Of a DNA stretch of 32,099 nucleotides, positions 15,315 through 23,767 are shown piece after piece (the first letter of the stretch is position 1; every line of letters starts with the position of its first letter). Position numbers and translations under genes: made by a program. Source of the DNA: Syntrophaceae bacterium (GTDB lineage: Bacteria > Desulfobacterota > Syntrophia > Syntrophales > UBA2185); the NCBI GenBank assembly GCA_003142295.1, contig PLLV01000060.1, positions 1-32,099 on the forward strand, in the 5' to 3' direction. The notes beneath the pieces were generated by a model, which worked only from the letters and a program-made list of their open reading frames with translations, searched no databases and was not told where the DNA came from.

Positions 15315-15755
15315 ATGAATAAGCGCCAATCTTTATTTATCTTTCTATTGCCTCTCATTTTTTCCATCAGTTTTCTTCTGACCTCCTGTAGAGAAGGGGA
15401 AGAAGTCATTTCCAAGCCGGACGAATTTACGCACGTCTATGAGGCCAGCGAAAATAAGCTCATTCGGGCTATTGCACAGGTCTTCAAAGACAAGGGATTC
15501 GGAACTGCCACGATAAATCAGGAGACGAACCAGGTGGAATCGGATTACCTGATTCAGGATGACTGGAGGACCAAGGGCATAGCCCGTGTAAAAAAGATCA
15601 ATTGGAAAGAATGTGAAGTTGTTCTTTCCGTCATTACTGAGAAGAAGATCTCAAAAGGCTGGGAAATGCGGAGGCTCCTCGGGAAAAACCAGTACGACAC
15701 TTTTTTCGACGCCATCGAGCTTCAGCTTTATCAAGAGATGTATAAGGTCAAATAA
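15315..15755 (+). CDS. Putative lipoprotein (146 aa)
   Basis: The N-terminus has a basic start, a hydrophobic core and the lipobox LTSC (22-25), so Cys25 would be lipidated. The mature part of about 120 aa contains alternating strands and helices (EFTHVYEASENKLIRAIAQVF, DKGFGTATINQETNQVES, WKECEVVLSVITE) that could form a small alpha/beta fold of the kind found in outer-membrane lipoproteins. I do not recognise the family. The ATG at 15315 was chosen over an upstream TTG because it starts directly at the signal peptide; no clear ribosome site is visible. It converges on the AAA+ gene. Confidence 0.7.
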   Translation: MNKRQSLFIFLLPLIFSISFLLTSCREGEEVISKPDEFTHVYEASENKLIRAIAQVFKDKGFGTATINQETNQVESDYLIQDDWRTKGIARVKKINWKECEVVLSVITEKKISKGWEMRRLLGKNQYDTFFDAIELQLYQEMYKVK

Positions 15756-15809
15756 GGCGGCGGCAGTCCGTGATATTGCGATATCTTTTTTTCTTCTCTT
15801 TCAGGCCAT

Positions 15810-16895
15810 CTAAAAGCGGGAATAGGTGACACTGTCTTTTTCGAATTCAGTAATGATCTCATCAGTCAGAGACGGACGGATTTTGGGTATAATCTCAAAA
15901 ATAGTATCCGTTGTTACCTGGTAATCTTGCTTCGTGACAAGTTCCTGTTCAAAAGCGAACTGTGCAACCTGCTGGAAGAGATATTCCATATCGGCTGGTG
16001 TGAACGGGGATGTCATCTTTTTTACTATACGATCAATATCTATCTCTCCTGTATGAAGCTTGGAAAGGTAGTGTTCCAGAATAGTTTTTCTCTCATCTTC
16101 GTTTAAGCCACCCACCGGAATAATACAATCAAATCTTCCCGGGCGAAGCAGCGCGGTATCGAGTTGCCTGATATAATTGGTAGCGCAGATGAGGAGTATA
16201 TTGTTTCCCTGGTTTTTGAGCTGCGGGACCTGCTTGAGAAATTCATTTGTAATGGACTTGTCAACCCGGTTAGCGTCATCTCGACTCCCCGCGATCTCTT
16301 CAAACTCATCGATAAAGATGACAGCTTCTTCCAGGTTTCGTGCCTTTTCCATTATTATACGCAGATTAGCACCCACCTTTTCAGTTCCGTCAACCATCAG
16401 CATACTCGGAGAAATCTCAATAAACCACCAGGAAAGGGCCCCGGCTATTGCTTTAGCAAAATGAGTTTTCCCCGTGCCGGGAGGTCCAAAGAAAATGATC
16501 GTCTTTGGAGTGACTACTCCATGCTTTTTCGAAAGACCTAACTCCGTCAACGGAAGTATAATTTTCCTCTGAACTAGCTGCTTTGGAGGTTGAGAATCAG
16601 AGATGGTGTCCCATATTTCTTTTCTGATAGTCTGCGCCCCCATCTCATTGAGGATGTCCCTCCTTTTATAGGCTAAATATTCCTCACTGGCTTGCTCTAT
16701 ATTTTCGAGGAAATCGATGCAAGCGACCCGCAATCCTACATCCCGACGGAGTTTTTCAGACATGAGCCATTTATGCTGCAAAATTCTTGGCCACAGGTCA
16801 GCGGCAGCATCAGGATCAAATTTTGTGCCGCTGATCTCAAATATTTTACTCGCACACAGCTCGGGTGATAGTGCCTCTGTTAAATCTTCATTCAT
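15810..16895 (-). CDS. AAA+ ATPase, single AAA domain (classical FtsH/CDC48-like clade)
   Basis: This 361-aa protein has an N-terminal helical region (1-105) of no recognised family and one AAA+ module: Walker A GPPGTGKT (137-144), Walker B VIFIDEFEE (192-200), sensor-1 Asn240 in ICATN, and the arginine-finger segment LLRPGRFD (249-256). The C-terminal lid covers about 265-340. The RPGRFD motif places it with classical AAA remodelling ATPases such as FtsH, spastin or CDC48 rather than with sigma-54 activators. There is no membrane segment or protease domain, so it would act on a partner protein. Nothing in the flanking genes reveals that partner. Confidence 0.88.
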   Translation of the reverse strand: MNEDLTEALSPELCASKIFEISGTKFDPDAAADLWPRILQHKWLMSEKLRRDVGLRVACIDFLENIEQASEEYLAYKRRDILNEMGAQTIRKEIWDTISDSQPPKQLVQRKIILPLTELGLSKKHGVVTPKTIIFFGPPGTGKTHFAKAIAGALSWWFIEISPSMLMVDGTEKVGANLRIIMEKARNLEEAVIFIDEFEEIAGSRDDANRVDKSITNEFLKQVPQLKNQGNNILLICATNYIRQLDTALLRPGRFDCIIPVGGLNEDERKTILEHYLSKLHTGEIDIDRIVKKMTSPFTPADMEYLFQQVAQFAFEQELVTKQDYQVTTDTIFEIIPKIRPSLTDEIITEFEKDSVTYSRF

Positions 16896-17002
16896 GGTTC
16901 TCCTCCCCGCAAGATCCTGGTACTTTTCCGGGTTAATATCCTGTGACAGCCTCAGGAAACGACCGGTAATTTTTTTCTATAAACCAGCTTTCGGGTGATG
17001 TA

Positions 17003-17029
17003 AGTATAAGATAAATGATTTTATGTCAA
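17003..17029 (-). promoter_or_regulatory. Candidate sigma-70 promoter of the AAA+ gene
   Basis: On the minus strand TTGACA (17024-17029) and TATACT (17003-17008) are both near consensus but only 15 bp apart, shorter than the best spacing. The leader would be about 100 nt. Confidence 0.4.
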
Positions 17030-17153
17030 GGAGAAGGGCAGGCCCGAAGATCAGGTGTGCCAATATTTTCTGTTGTGTGTGTGAAATTGCTCGACGATAC
17101 GCTCCATTTCGTGAGAAGTGAACAGTCGCCGGCATGGCCATGAATCCGAAAAG

Positions 17154-18026
17154 TTATAGGAAATTTCCGATCCAGCTTGCGGAGTATTCGCAAAGGCTGG
17201 CCGGCTTTTCGATCTTAGGTTCCTTAATGTCCCACCTGCCTTTTAAGCCAAGTTCGCCCGCGGCCATCTCGAAATGACACATGGCGATGCCCATATCTAC
17301 CCGCTGCAAATCCGCTATGTTTAAGAGTTTGAAAGTAAGAGTGTCGCCATACCCCCTGGTACGCTGCATATAGAAGTGCCAGGAATCACCGTCTTTGATA
17401 ATTCTCCAGGGCTGCTTGTTTGTAGCGGATGGCCCTATCCGCACCATTTCCAGCGGCGCTGCATAGGAACCGGCTTCATCAGGCGAGAGAGGAATGCCAA
17501 ATTTCTCCCGGAAGAATAGATTCCCCCAAGGCTGCCGGTTATGTCCTCCCACAATCTGACGGACTGTGACATCCGATTGCTCCTTCTTCAAAATATATCC
17601 AACGGAAGTTACAGCAGGCACAAGTTCTTCAACTGTTGCGGAAATCTTTTTTGCAAAGCTGCTTCTGGTGAAAGTGCCTCCCAGCCAGCATGTGCCGAGC
17701 CCCATGTCCGTCGCGAACAGAATTACGCTCTCCATCATGTAGCCAAAGTCTTCCAGGTTCTTCCGGGAAGGTCCCGCGGCGCCCACGATAAATCCCGTGG
17801 CGCCCTTGATAAAGCCGTATGTGCCCAGTCCCTTCAGGGCCTTTCGATCCTGATCCGTTGCTGCTACAAGTCTAAAGCGCACCGCCGCGCCAAATGGTCC
17901 TGCGCCGATAGCAGAGAGGTAATCGGACAGACGCTCCCGGTCTTCTTCCGCGATGGGCTTATCAATATATGTCCGGCAGGAAAAGCGTTTCTCAATGATC
18001 TCCGTTACGGGTTTGCTGTAAAGCAT
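17154..18026 (-). CDS. Nitroreductase-family protein (TM1586-like, two-lobed)
   Basis: This 290-aa protein fits the putative TM-nitroreductase group, in which one chain contains two half-domains that together bind FMN. The N-terminal RFSCRTYIDKPI (about 14-25) corresponds to the FMN-phosphate-binding RxSxRxF motif, and the middle MGLGTCWLGGTF is the conserved glycine-rich segment. The second half has the paired GPSATNKQPWRII motif. Length is about 100 aa more than typical NfsB-like enzymes, as expected for this subgroup. It probably reduces an unidentified substrate with NAD(P)H. It stands alone, following the MFS gene in the same direction after a repeat. Confidence 0.85.
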   Translation of the reverse strand: MLYSKPVTEIIEKRFSCRTYIDKPIAEEDRERLSDYLSAIGAGPFGAAVRFRLVAATDQDRKALKGLGTYGFIKGATGFIVGAAGPSRKNLEDFGYMMESVILFATDMGLGTCWLGGTFTRSSFAKKISATVEELVPAVTSVGYILKKEQSDVTVRQIVGGHNRQPWGNLFFREKFGIPLSPDEAGSYAAPLEMVRIGPSATNKQPWRIIKDGDSWHFYMQRTRGYGDTLTFKLLNIADLQRVDMGIAMCHFEMAAGELGLKGRWDIKEPKIEKPASLCEYSASWIGNFL

Positions 18027-18060
18027 AATTTCTCACCATTCACCTTAGTTCCCGAGTATA

Positions 18061-18161
18061 AAATCCCCCCAACCCCCTTTATAAAAGGGGGCGGACGGGG
18101 ACTTTTCCCCTTAATAAAAGGGAGACTTGAAATCTGGATTCCCATCTTCATGGGAATGACC
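18061..18161. repeat. Composite dispersed repeat, second copy
   Basis: CCCCCTTT (18073-18080) pairs with AAAGGGGG (18084-18091), followed by a CCCC/GGGA-rich stretch, then ATTCCCAT (18138-18145) pairing with ATGGGAAT (18150-18157) around CTTC. Order and orientation match 1683-1762. In the second hairpin the two innermost base pairs differ from the first copy, yet both arms still pair. Confidence 0.75.
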
Positions 18162-18192
18162 AGTGGAATATAGTCATCTGTGAGACGCTACA

Positions 18193-19326
18193 CTAACTGT
18201 CGGATGCGGACCGCCTGGCCGGCACAGTTACGAACATACCGCCCACGCATAGGGCGGCGGCGAAAAGCATAACGCCGCGGTACCCCCATCCCTGGGCTAT
18301 AAGACCGCCGAGCAGCGGCCCTACGGCATTGCACAAATTAAGGGTAGACTGGAATATGCCCCCGGCAGTACCCTTTTCTTTCCCGGCTCGCAAGACGATC
18401 AGCAGGGCGCCGACATAGAGACATGACCAAGCCACTCCCAGGATCACCTGCAATATAACCAGGGAAAACCGGCTTGTAAAAAAAGCATACGCTGTGAACA
18501 CAAAAACTGAAAGCACTTGACCATAGAAAAAAGTCTTGAATTCGGAAAATCTCTCGAGCTGGCGCATCACCAGAAATTGCACGACAAAATTAACGCCCCA
18601 TAAGAGACCGATCCAAAAATGATCGAGGCCTATGGAAACCAGATACAACGGGAAAATGACCCAGACGGCGCTCGCCCCCAGATGCCGGAGGAATACGGCA
18701 AGGTAAACCCTATAGTCCCGGCGCATTACGAGCCACAGATTGGGAGGTTTGGAGAATTTATGCGAAGGCATCTTTTGAAAGGCCAGGGAGATAAAGAAGG
18801 CAATCAGGCAAAACAGAAAACTGAGCCAGAAAAGAAGTTCAATGTCGCCAACCATTGCCGCCGCCGCGGCTCCGAAAATCCATCCCAGGGACCCGTAGGA
18901 GCTGTATTTCCCCATATTAGCGCCGCATTCAAAGGCGTACGTGATTGTTGCCGCAACGGCAATGCCGAGGGCAAAGCCTACGGCTGCCCGAGCGATAATT
19001 AATGCCGGGACGCTATGCGCCAGGAGCTGGGCGGCAAAGGCCACGCTGCTCATCAGAAGCCCCCACCGCACAAACAGAAGCCTTCCCAGGTGGTCGGACT
19101 TCCAGCCCGAAATAAGCGAAGAAAATAAGAACGCGATCCCATAGGCTGCGCCCACAAGGCCGACCTCAAAGTCGGACGCCCCTAACTGTGCACCCAGGAG
19201 GGGAACAAAGATAAATGAGCTCATCGTAGCGAAGCTGAGAAAAAGGTTAACGAGGCCTATGAGCCAGCGGTAAGACCACTCCCCTGCGTGATCTTCCTTC
19301 TCTATAATAATATCTTGTTCTAACAT
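18193..19326 (-). CDS. Major facilitator superfamily (MFS) transporter
   Basis: This 377-aa protein has eleven to twelve hydrophobic helices spread over the whole chain, preceded by a short acidic cytoplasmic N-terminus. Loop 2-3 contains GWKSDHLGRLLFVRWG, a version of the MFS signature GxxxDRxGRR. The second half begins after a central cytoplasmic loop (QKMPSHKFSKPPNLW). The overall pattern resembles drug or small-solute exporters, but the substrate is unknown. It is a single minus-strand gene flanked by a terminator upstream and a repeat downstream. Confidence 0.9.
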   Translation of the reverse strand: MLEQDIIIEKEDHAGEWSYRWLIGLVNLFLSFATMSSFIFVPLLGAQLGASDFEVGLVGAAYGIAFLFSSLISGWKSDHLGRLLFVRWGLLMSSVAFAAQLLAHSVPALIIARAAVGFALGIAVAATITYAFECGANMGKYSSYGSLGWIFGAAAAAMVGDIELLFWLSFLFCLIAFFISLAFQKMPSHKFSKPPNLWLVMRRDYRVYLAVFLRHLGASAVWVIFPLYLVSIGLDHFWIGLLWGVNFVVQFLVMRQLERFSEFKTFFYGQVLSVFVFTAYAFFTSRFSLVILQVILGVAWSCLYVGALLIVLRAGKEKGTAGGIFQSTLNLCNAVGPLLGGLIAQGWGYRGVMLFAAALCVGGMFVTVPARRSASDS

Positions 19327-19378
19327 GATGGTTCTTTATCGCATAAATGCGGCTGTCATATCAACTCGTGCAAAAGCA

Positions 19379-19404
19379 GAAAAACCCCGGAAGGGCCTCC
19401 GGGG
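19379..19404 (-). terminator. Rho-independent terminator of the kor-hdr operon
   Basis: Read on the minus strand, CCCCGGA (rc of 19398-19404 is CCCCGGA) pairs with TCCGGGG (rc of 19385-19391), loop 6 nt, followed by TTTTTC. It lies 60 bp beyond the pspC-like stop and closes the long operon. Confidence 0.85.
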
Positions 19405-19464
19405 CTCATTTTCTTAATCGCGAGGAACATATTATTCAATTCATCGCTCTCGCGCCTTCTTGTC

Positions 19465-19671
19465 CTAATCCCGATCCTGCGATGTATCCGGCCTCTTCGG
19501 AATTATGAACCACATGGCAAAGTAGGCGGGAATCGCAAATCCAAATGATAACAGGACAAGCATAACAAAAACAATTCTTATCAAGGTGGGATCCCGGTCA
19601 AAATACTCCCCAATACCCCCACAGACGCCGCCTATCTTTTTGTCAGCAGCCGACAGATACAATCTTTTCAT
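19465..19671 (-). CDS. PspC-domain small membrane protein (68 aa)
   Basis: This 68-aa protein is a single PspC domain: RLYLSAADKKIGGVCGGIGEYF at the N-terminus, DPTLIRIVFVMLVLLS, and one or two membrane-spanning stretches ending in AMWFIIPKRP. PspC-type proteins sense or respond to cell-membrane stress in the phage-shock system. The ATG at 19671 is chosen because the PspC motif starts there; the same frame continues upstream into hdrA as a shadow. It begins 23 bp after hdrA and is the last gene before the terminator, so it is probably cotranscribed with the redox genes. No pspA or pspF gene lies nearby. Confidence 0.9.
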   Translation of the reverse strand: MKRLYLSAADKKIGGVCGGIGEYFDRDPTLIRIVFVMLVLLSFGFAIPAYFAMWFIIPKRPDTSQDRD

Positions 19672-19694
19672 TTGAAGCACCATTCCAAAATCGG

Positions 19695-22151
19695 TTAACC
19701 ATCTTTTGCAAAAGCTGAGGCCTTGCTTCTTGAACGGGTCTTTTGCTCTTTCACGATGCGCATGGTTTCGGCGATTTCCTTGGGAGTGACGCTTTTTCTG
19801 ATCTTTTCCATCTTCTCCATGACCTCCTGGAAGCGAAGCCCTTCCGCCGCGCTTATCCATTCCAGGTTTAGCCTTTCGGTGCGGAGGCCCATCTTTTCCA
19901 TCTTCTTCCAGATGCGTTTGATACGGCGCTCCGTCCACTGATTGGCGTTCATGTAGTGGCAGTCGCCGATGTGACAGCCCGATACCAGTACTACGGGAGC
20001 CCCCTTGGCGAAAGCGCGCCAGATGAACTTCTCGTGCACCCTTCCGGAACACATGGTCCGGATCAGGCGGGTGTTGGGCGGGTAATGAAGCCGCGAGACA
20101 CCGGCAAAATCGGCGCCCGCATAGGAGCACCAGTTGCACGCGAAGACCGGTATCCTGTCGGCCGCATTCCCTTCCAGGACGGCGTCAATCTGAGCCTCGA
20201 TCTGCGCGTCAGTGAAATGATTCATCGTGATGGCCATGGTGGGACATTCGGCCGCGCATGTGCCGCATCCCGCGCATGCCGCTTCGGTGACTTCCGCCGC
20301 CGTCTTTGCCTTCGTATCCACGGTGATGGCATTGTAAGGGCATACCTTTACGCACAGGCCGCAGGAGTTACACAGTTCGGAGTCAACTTCTGCTGTGATC
20401 GCCTCCACCTTGAGCGAACCGGGATTCATGAGGCGCATGGCCCGGGCAGTGGCCGCAGAAGCCTGGGTAACGGAATCTTTTATGTCTTTGGGACTTTCGG
20501 CGCAACCGGCAAAAAAGATCCCCCGGGTCGCAGCATCCACAGGCTGCAGCTTCGGGTGGGCCTCCATGTAAAAGCCGTCGGATGTTGTCTGGAGGGCCAG
20601 CATCTCCTGAATAACCTTCATGTCCGAAGGCGGTTCGAGACCGACAGCAAGGACGACCATTTCGGTATGGTGGCTATCCAACTCATTGGTCGCCGTGTTT
20701 TCCACCGTCAGTATCAGATCCCCAGTTGCGGGGTCCTGTTTTATGTCACCGGGAAGGCCGCGGATGTAACGGACACCCATGCCCTTGCTTCGCCGGAACA
20801 AATCCTCGAATCCCTTGCCGAAGGCCCGGATGTCAATATAAAACACCTTCACTTCTATGTCCGGATAGTGTTCTTTGAGCATGATCGTGCTTTTCACAGT
20901 GTTCATGCAGCAGACATTCGAGCAGTAAGGCCGGCCCCGCCGCTGGGATCTGGACCCCACGCATTGGACAAAGGCGACGGACTTAGGAATCTTGCCATCC
21001 GTCAGGCGGATGACCTTACCGCCGGTCGGTCCGCCAGCATTGATGAGCCGCTCCAGCTCCATGCTCGTCAGCACGTTTTCATAGCGTGTGTAACCATATT
21101 CATCGAGGATAGCGGGATCATAAGCCTCCATCCCCGTGGCCACGATGATTGTACCGACGTCGAACTCCATCTCCTCATCGTTCATGTCGAAGTCGATACA
21201 GCGTTTCTTGCATTTCTCGATGCACTTTCCGCAGATGATGGGATTGTGGCCCAGGCACCGGGTGATATCCACGGCAAAAGCCCCCGGCACCGCCTGTGGA
21301 AAAGGCGAATAGATGGCCCGGCGGGAGCTCAGGCCCATGTTGAACTCATCGGGAATGATGACCGGGCAGACCTCAACGCAGTCGCCGCAGGCCGTGCACT
21401 CCTTCTCCTTCACATACCTCGACCTCTTCAGTATGCGCACGTGAAAGCTGCCCACGAACCCCGTGATCTCTTTCACCTCACTCATCGTCAGCAGCGTAAT
21501 GTTGGGATGCCGACCGGCATCCGTCATCTTCGGCCCGAGTATTCAGATGGAACAGTCCATAGTGGGAAAGGTCTTGTCGAGCCTCGCCATAATGCCGCCT
21601 ATGCTCGGCTGTTTTTCGACGAGTATCACCTTGTAGCCTGCATCAGCCAGATCAAGCGCCGCCTGGATACCCGCCACACCGCCGCCTATGACAAGGGTTG
21701 CGGGCGTAACGGGAACCTCCATTTCTGTTTGTGCATCAAGCAGGCGGACTCTCGCCACGGCGGAGCGCACCAGATCCTTCGCTTTGATAGTGGCCTCCTT
21801 GGCAGCATGGCCGTGCACCCACGAGCATTGCTCACGGATGTTCGCCATTTCCATGAGATAGGGATTCAGTCCCACCTCACTGACACACTGCCGGAACGTC
21901 GCCTCATGAAGCCGCGGTGAACATGAGGCAACCACTACCCGGTTGAGAGCGTATTCCTGTATGTCGTTCTTGATCTGATTCTGGCCGGGCTCGGAGCATG
22001 TGTAGCCCTGGTTCCGGCAAATCACGACGTCCGGCAGTTTGCCCGCATACTCCGCTACTGCGTCACAATCGACAACGCCTGCGATATTCGATCCGCACTG
22101 GCATACATAGACGCCTATTCTGATTGTGTTATTTTGTTTTAATTCTTCCAT
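19695..22151 (-). CDS. hdrA: HdrA-MvhD fusion, selenocysteine-containing (in-frame UGA at 21543-21545)
   Basis: This flavin-bifurcating Hdr subunit is 818 aa if the UGA is read as Sec203. An N-terminal Cys domain ([15 protein letters not shown]), an FAD-binding fold with [22 protein letters not shown] (about 153-174) and [12 protein letters not shown]-Sec-ILGPK lead to ferredoxin motifs [11 protein letters not shown] (252-262) and two more near the C-terminal half ([11 protein letters not shown] 594-604, [11 protein letters not shown] 626-636). An MvhD domain follows (about 668-778: [29 protein letters not shown]). HdrA proteins carry Cys at the UGA site. The downstream reading restarts only at Met209, without a ribosome site, and both parts are in the same frame. 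A gene finder will split it into 21543-22151 and 19695-21527. Confidence 0.9.
21505..21522 (-). promoter_or_regulatory. Bacterial SECIS element for the hdrA UGA
   Basis: In the mRNA, GGAUGCC pairs perfectly (7 bp) with GGCAUCC around the loop GGUC. The loop begins 27 nt after the UGA. Known bacterial SECIS elements need a stem, a small loop with G in the first two positions and a loop 16-37 nt from the UGA; all are met, and the GGUC loop resembles that of E. coli fdhF. It lies inside the coding sequence, as usual in bacteria. Confidence 0.85.
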
Positions 22152-22180
22152 TCATCGCCCTCTTTATTCAAACCTCTATG

Positions 22181-23335
22181 CTACTCGATCTGGTCGGCCA
22201 GAATGGACACCAGATCCCGTATTTCCATTTGTATCTTCTTCCCATGCATCAACGGATCACGTATGGTGCAGGTGAGATGGATCATGCATTTGGGACATGC
22301 CGTAACGAGAAGGTCCGCACCGGTTGCACGCGCCTCCTGGAGTCTCTGCACCTGAATCTGTTTGGAGGAGGCATCACAATTGATGAATCCGCAATTGCCG
22401 CAGCATAACGCACTCCTGCCCGAGTTTTCCATTTCCCGAAACTCCATCTCCGGAATCAGGCCGAGCAATTCTCTCGGGCCGGCACAGCGGTTCAGCATGC
22501 GCCCAAGCCTGCATGGATCCTGGAAGGTGACCTTACGCTTGAGCGGTCGGAAGGCCGTGCCGCCCAGCTGCATTTCCCGCTGGAGGAGATCCAGCAGCAA
22601 GGTGACTCTAATATCAAACCCCGGTATGATACGAGGCATGTGTTCACTTAAGACCTGGAAACACTCGGGGCACGAAACTATGATCTCCTTCACCCCGGCG
22701 TCCTTGATGGATGTGTAGTTCAGCCGGCAGAGCGCTTCAAAATTTTCAATATCCCCAGACCAGAGCAGGTCGTGTCCACAGCATCTTTCATTCGGCAGCA
22801 GAACAGGCTTTATGTCCAGAAAGTTCAACAACCGTATACTGTCTCTCGCTATAGAGAGGGTATCCACATCGATGCCGGCAAAGAAGACATTGAAATAGGG
22901 CGCGCATCCGGTGAAGAATGCCACTTCTCCGGATGAAGCCACCTTAATGCCTGCATCCAGCCAGTCGAGACGGTTCTGTTTGAGGTGCGGGGCAGTCATC
23001 ATCCTCATCCAGGAATGAATGGCGCCGTCGTGGGCGCGGTAGCCCTTCAAGCCTTTTGTTTTGGCCAACAGCGTACGCATTTCCATGATGAAACGGTTGA
23101 AGTCCACGCCCGAGGGGCAGCGTTCACGGCATAAGCCGCAAGTCAGACATTCCCAGACCGAATTTTCGATGTAGGCCTCGTCCTGGCGCTCGGCGATCAC
23201 CTTGTGCGCCAATAATCTGGGGGAGTACTCCTTGCCTGACAGCCTTCGCGGGCATGAAGCTGTACACTTGCCGCACTCCAGGCACTGGTACAGCGACATA
23301 TCCACAATCATCTGATCGATCTTCGGGTCGTTCAA
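22181..23335 (-). CDS. HdrC-HdrB fusion (HdrD-like iron-sulfur subunit)
   Basis: This 384-aa protein joins an HdrC-like ferredoxin domain to an HdrB-like catalytic domain. The first part has two [4Fe-4S] motifs, CLECGKCTASC (18-28) and CLTCGLCRERC. The second has two complete CCG repeats: TGC...ERCCG...CPECF and DPC...LCCGNCG...CPKCM, which in HdrB bind two noncubane [4Fe-4S] clusters at the disulfide-reduction site. The TTG start (23333-23335) overlaps the mvhD stop as TTGA and has GAGGAG 8 nt upstream. The physiological acceptor need not be CoM-S-S-CoB, since methanogen cofactors are not expected here; the true substrate is unknown. Confidence 0.9.
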   Translation of the reverse strand: MNDPKIDQMIVDMSLYQCLECGKCTASCPRRLSGKEYSPRLLAHKVIAERQDEAYIENSVWECLTCGLCRERCPSGVDFNRFIMEMRTLLAKTKGLKGYRAHDGAIHSWMRMMTAPHLKQNRLDWLDAGIKVASSGEVAFFTGCAPYFNVFFAGIDVDTLSIARDSIRLLNFLDIKPVLLPNERCCGHDLLWSGDIENFEALCRLNYTSIKDAGVKEIIVSCPECFQVLSEHMPRIIPGFDIRVTLLLDLLQREMQLGGTAFRPLKRKVTFQDPCRLGRMLNRCAGPRELLGLIPEMEFREMENSGRSALCCGNCGFINCDASSKQIQVQRLQEARATGADLLVTACPKCMIHLTCTIRDPLMHGKKIQMEIRDLVSILADQIE

Positions 23336-23763
23336 CTCTTTAACTCCTCATGTTTTCGGCCGTTCTTTGCCATGAGAGTACCCAGCGCCTCCATCTCTTC
23401 CGTGAAATTCCATAAAGTTTGAACCAGTTCTTCTTTTTCATTGGCGCCAAATGTGCGCTCCACCAGCCGTTCCTGGCGGATTCCAAGAAGGTGGAGGATC
23501 CTGCGTACACGGTGCACATTTTCATGACCCACTTCAGGTCCCGGGCCGTAACGACAATCCTCGTCCGTGCATTCCAGGAGGATTACGCCGTCTGCGCCAA
23601 ATTCAAAGGCCCTCAGGATCAGCGCCTGGTTGATGCGGCCTATGCACATTACCCGTATCAGGTGGAAGTTCGCAGGCATGCTCATCCCCGTCATCCCCGC
23701 TGCGTTGTAGCAGGCGAAAGGACTCCAGTTGCAGCATATCCCTAAGATACGGACCGGTTGCAT
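23332..23763 (-). CDS. MvhD-like hydrogenase/Hdr iron-sulfur subunit
   Basis: This 143-aa protein belongs to the MvhD family, which passes electrons to HdrA through a [2Fe-2S] cluster. The fold markers are ILGICCNW, LIRVMCIGRIN, FEFGADGVILLEC and DEDCRY. The canonical first pair (CNWC) is rearranged: here CCNWSPFAC has Ser at the second ligand position and an extra Cys four residues later. The ATG at 23763 has GGGAG 7 nt upstream and lies 4 bp after the hdrA/gltD stop; an upstream in-frame start lies inside that gene. Its end overlaps hdrC-hdrB. A second MvhD module is fused to the selenoprotein HdrA of the same operon. Confidence 0.85.
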   Translation of the reverse strand: MQPVRILGICCNWSPFACYNAAGMTGMSMPANFHLIRVMCIGRINQALILRAFEFGADGVILLECTDEDCRYGPGPEVGHENVHRVRRILHLLGIRQERLVERTFGANEKEELVQTLWNFTEEMEALGTLMAKNGRKHEELKS

Positions 23764-23767
23764 ATAA

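Noticed and set aside
21525-21545. Reading hdrA as two genes or as a pseudogene with a nonsense mutation
   Set aside because: The UGA lies exactly at a conserved Cys position, the frame is kept on both sides, a SECIS-like hairpin is correctly placed, and no ribosome site precedes the restart codon.
19956-21920. 654-codon plus-strand open frame across the hdrA gene
   Set aside because: It is antisense to HdrA, has a composition unlike real proteins (rich in His and Arg), and the minus strand shows clear ferredoxin and MvhD motifs.
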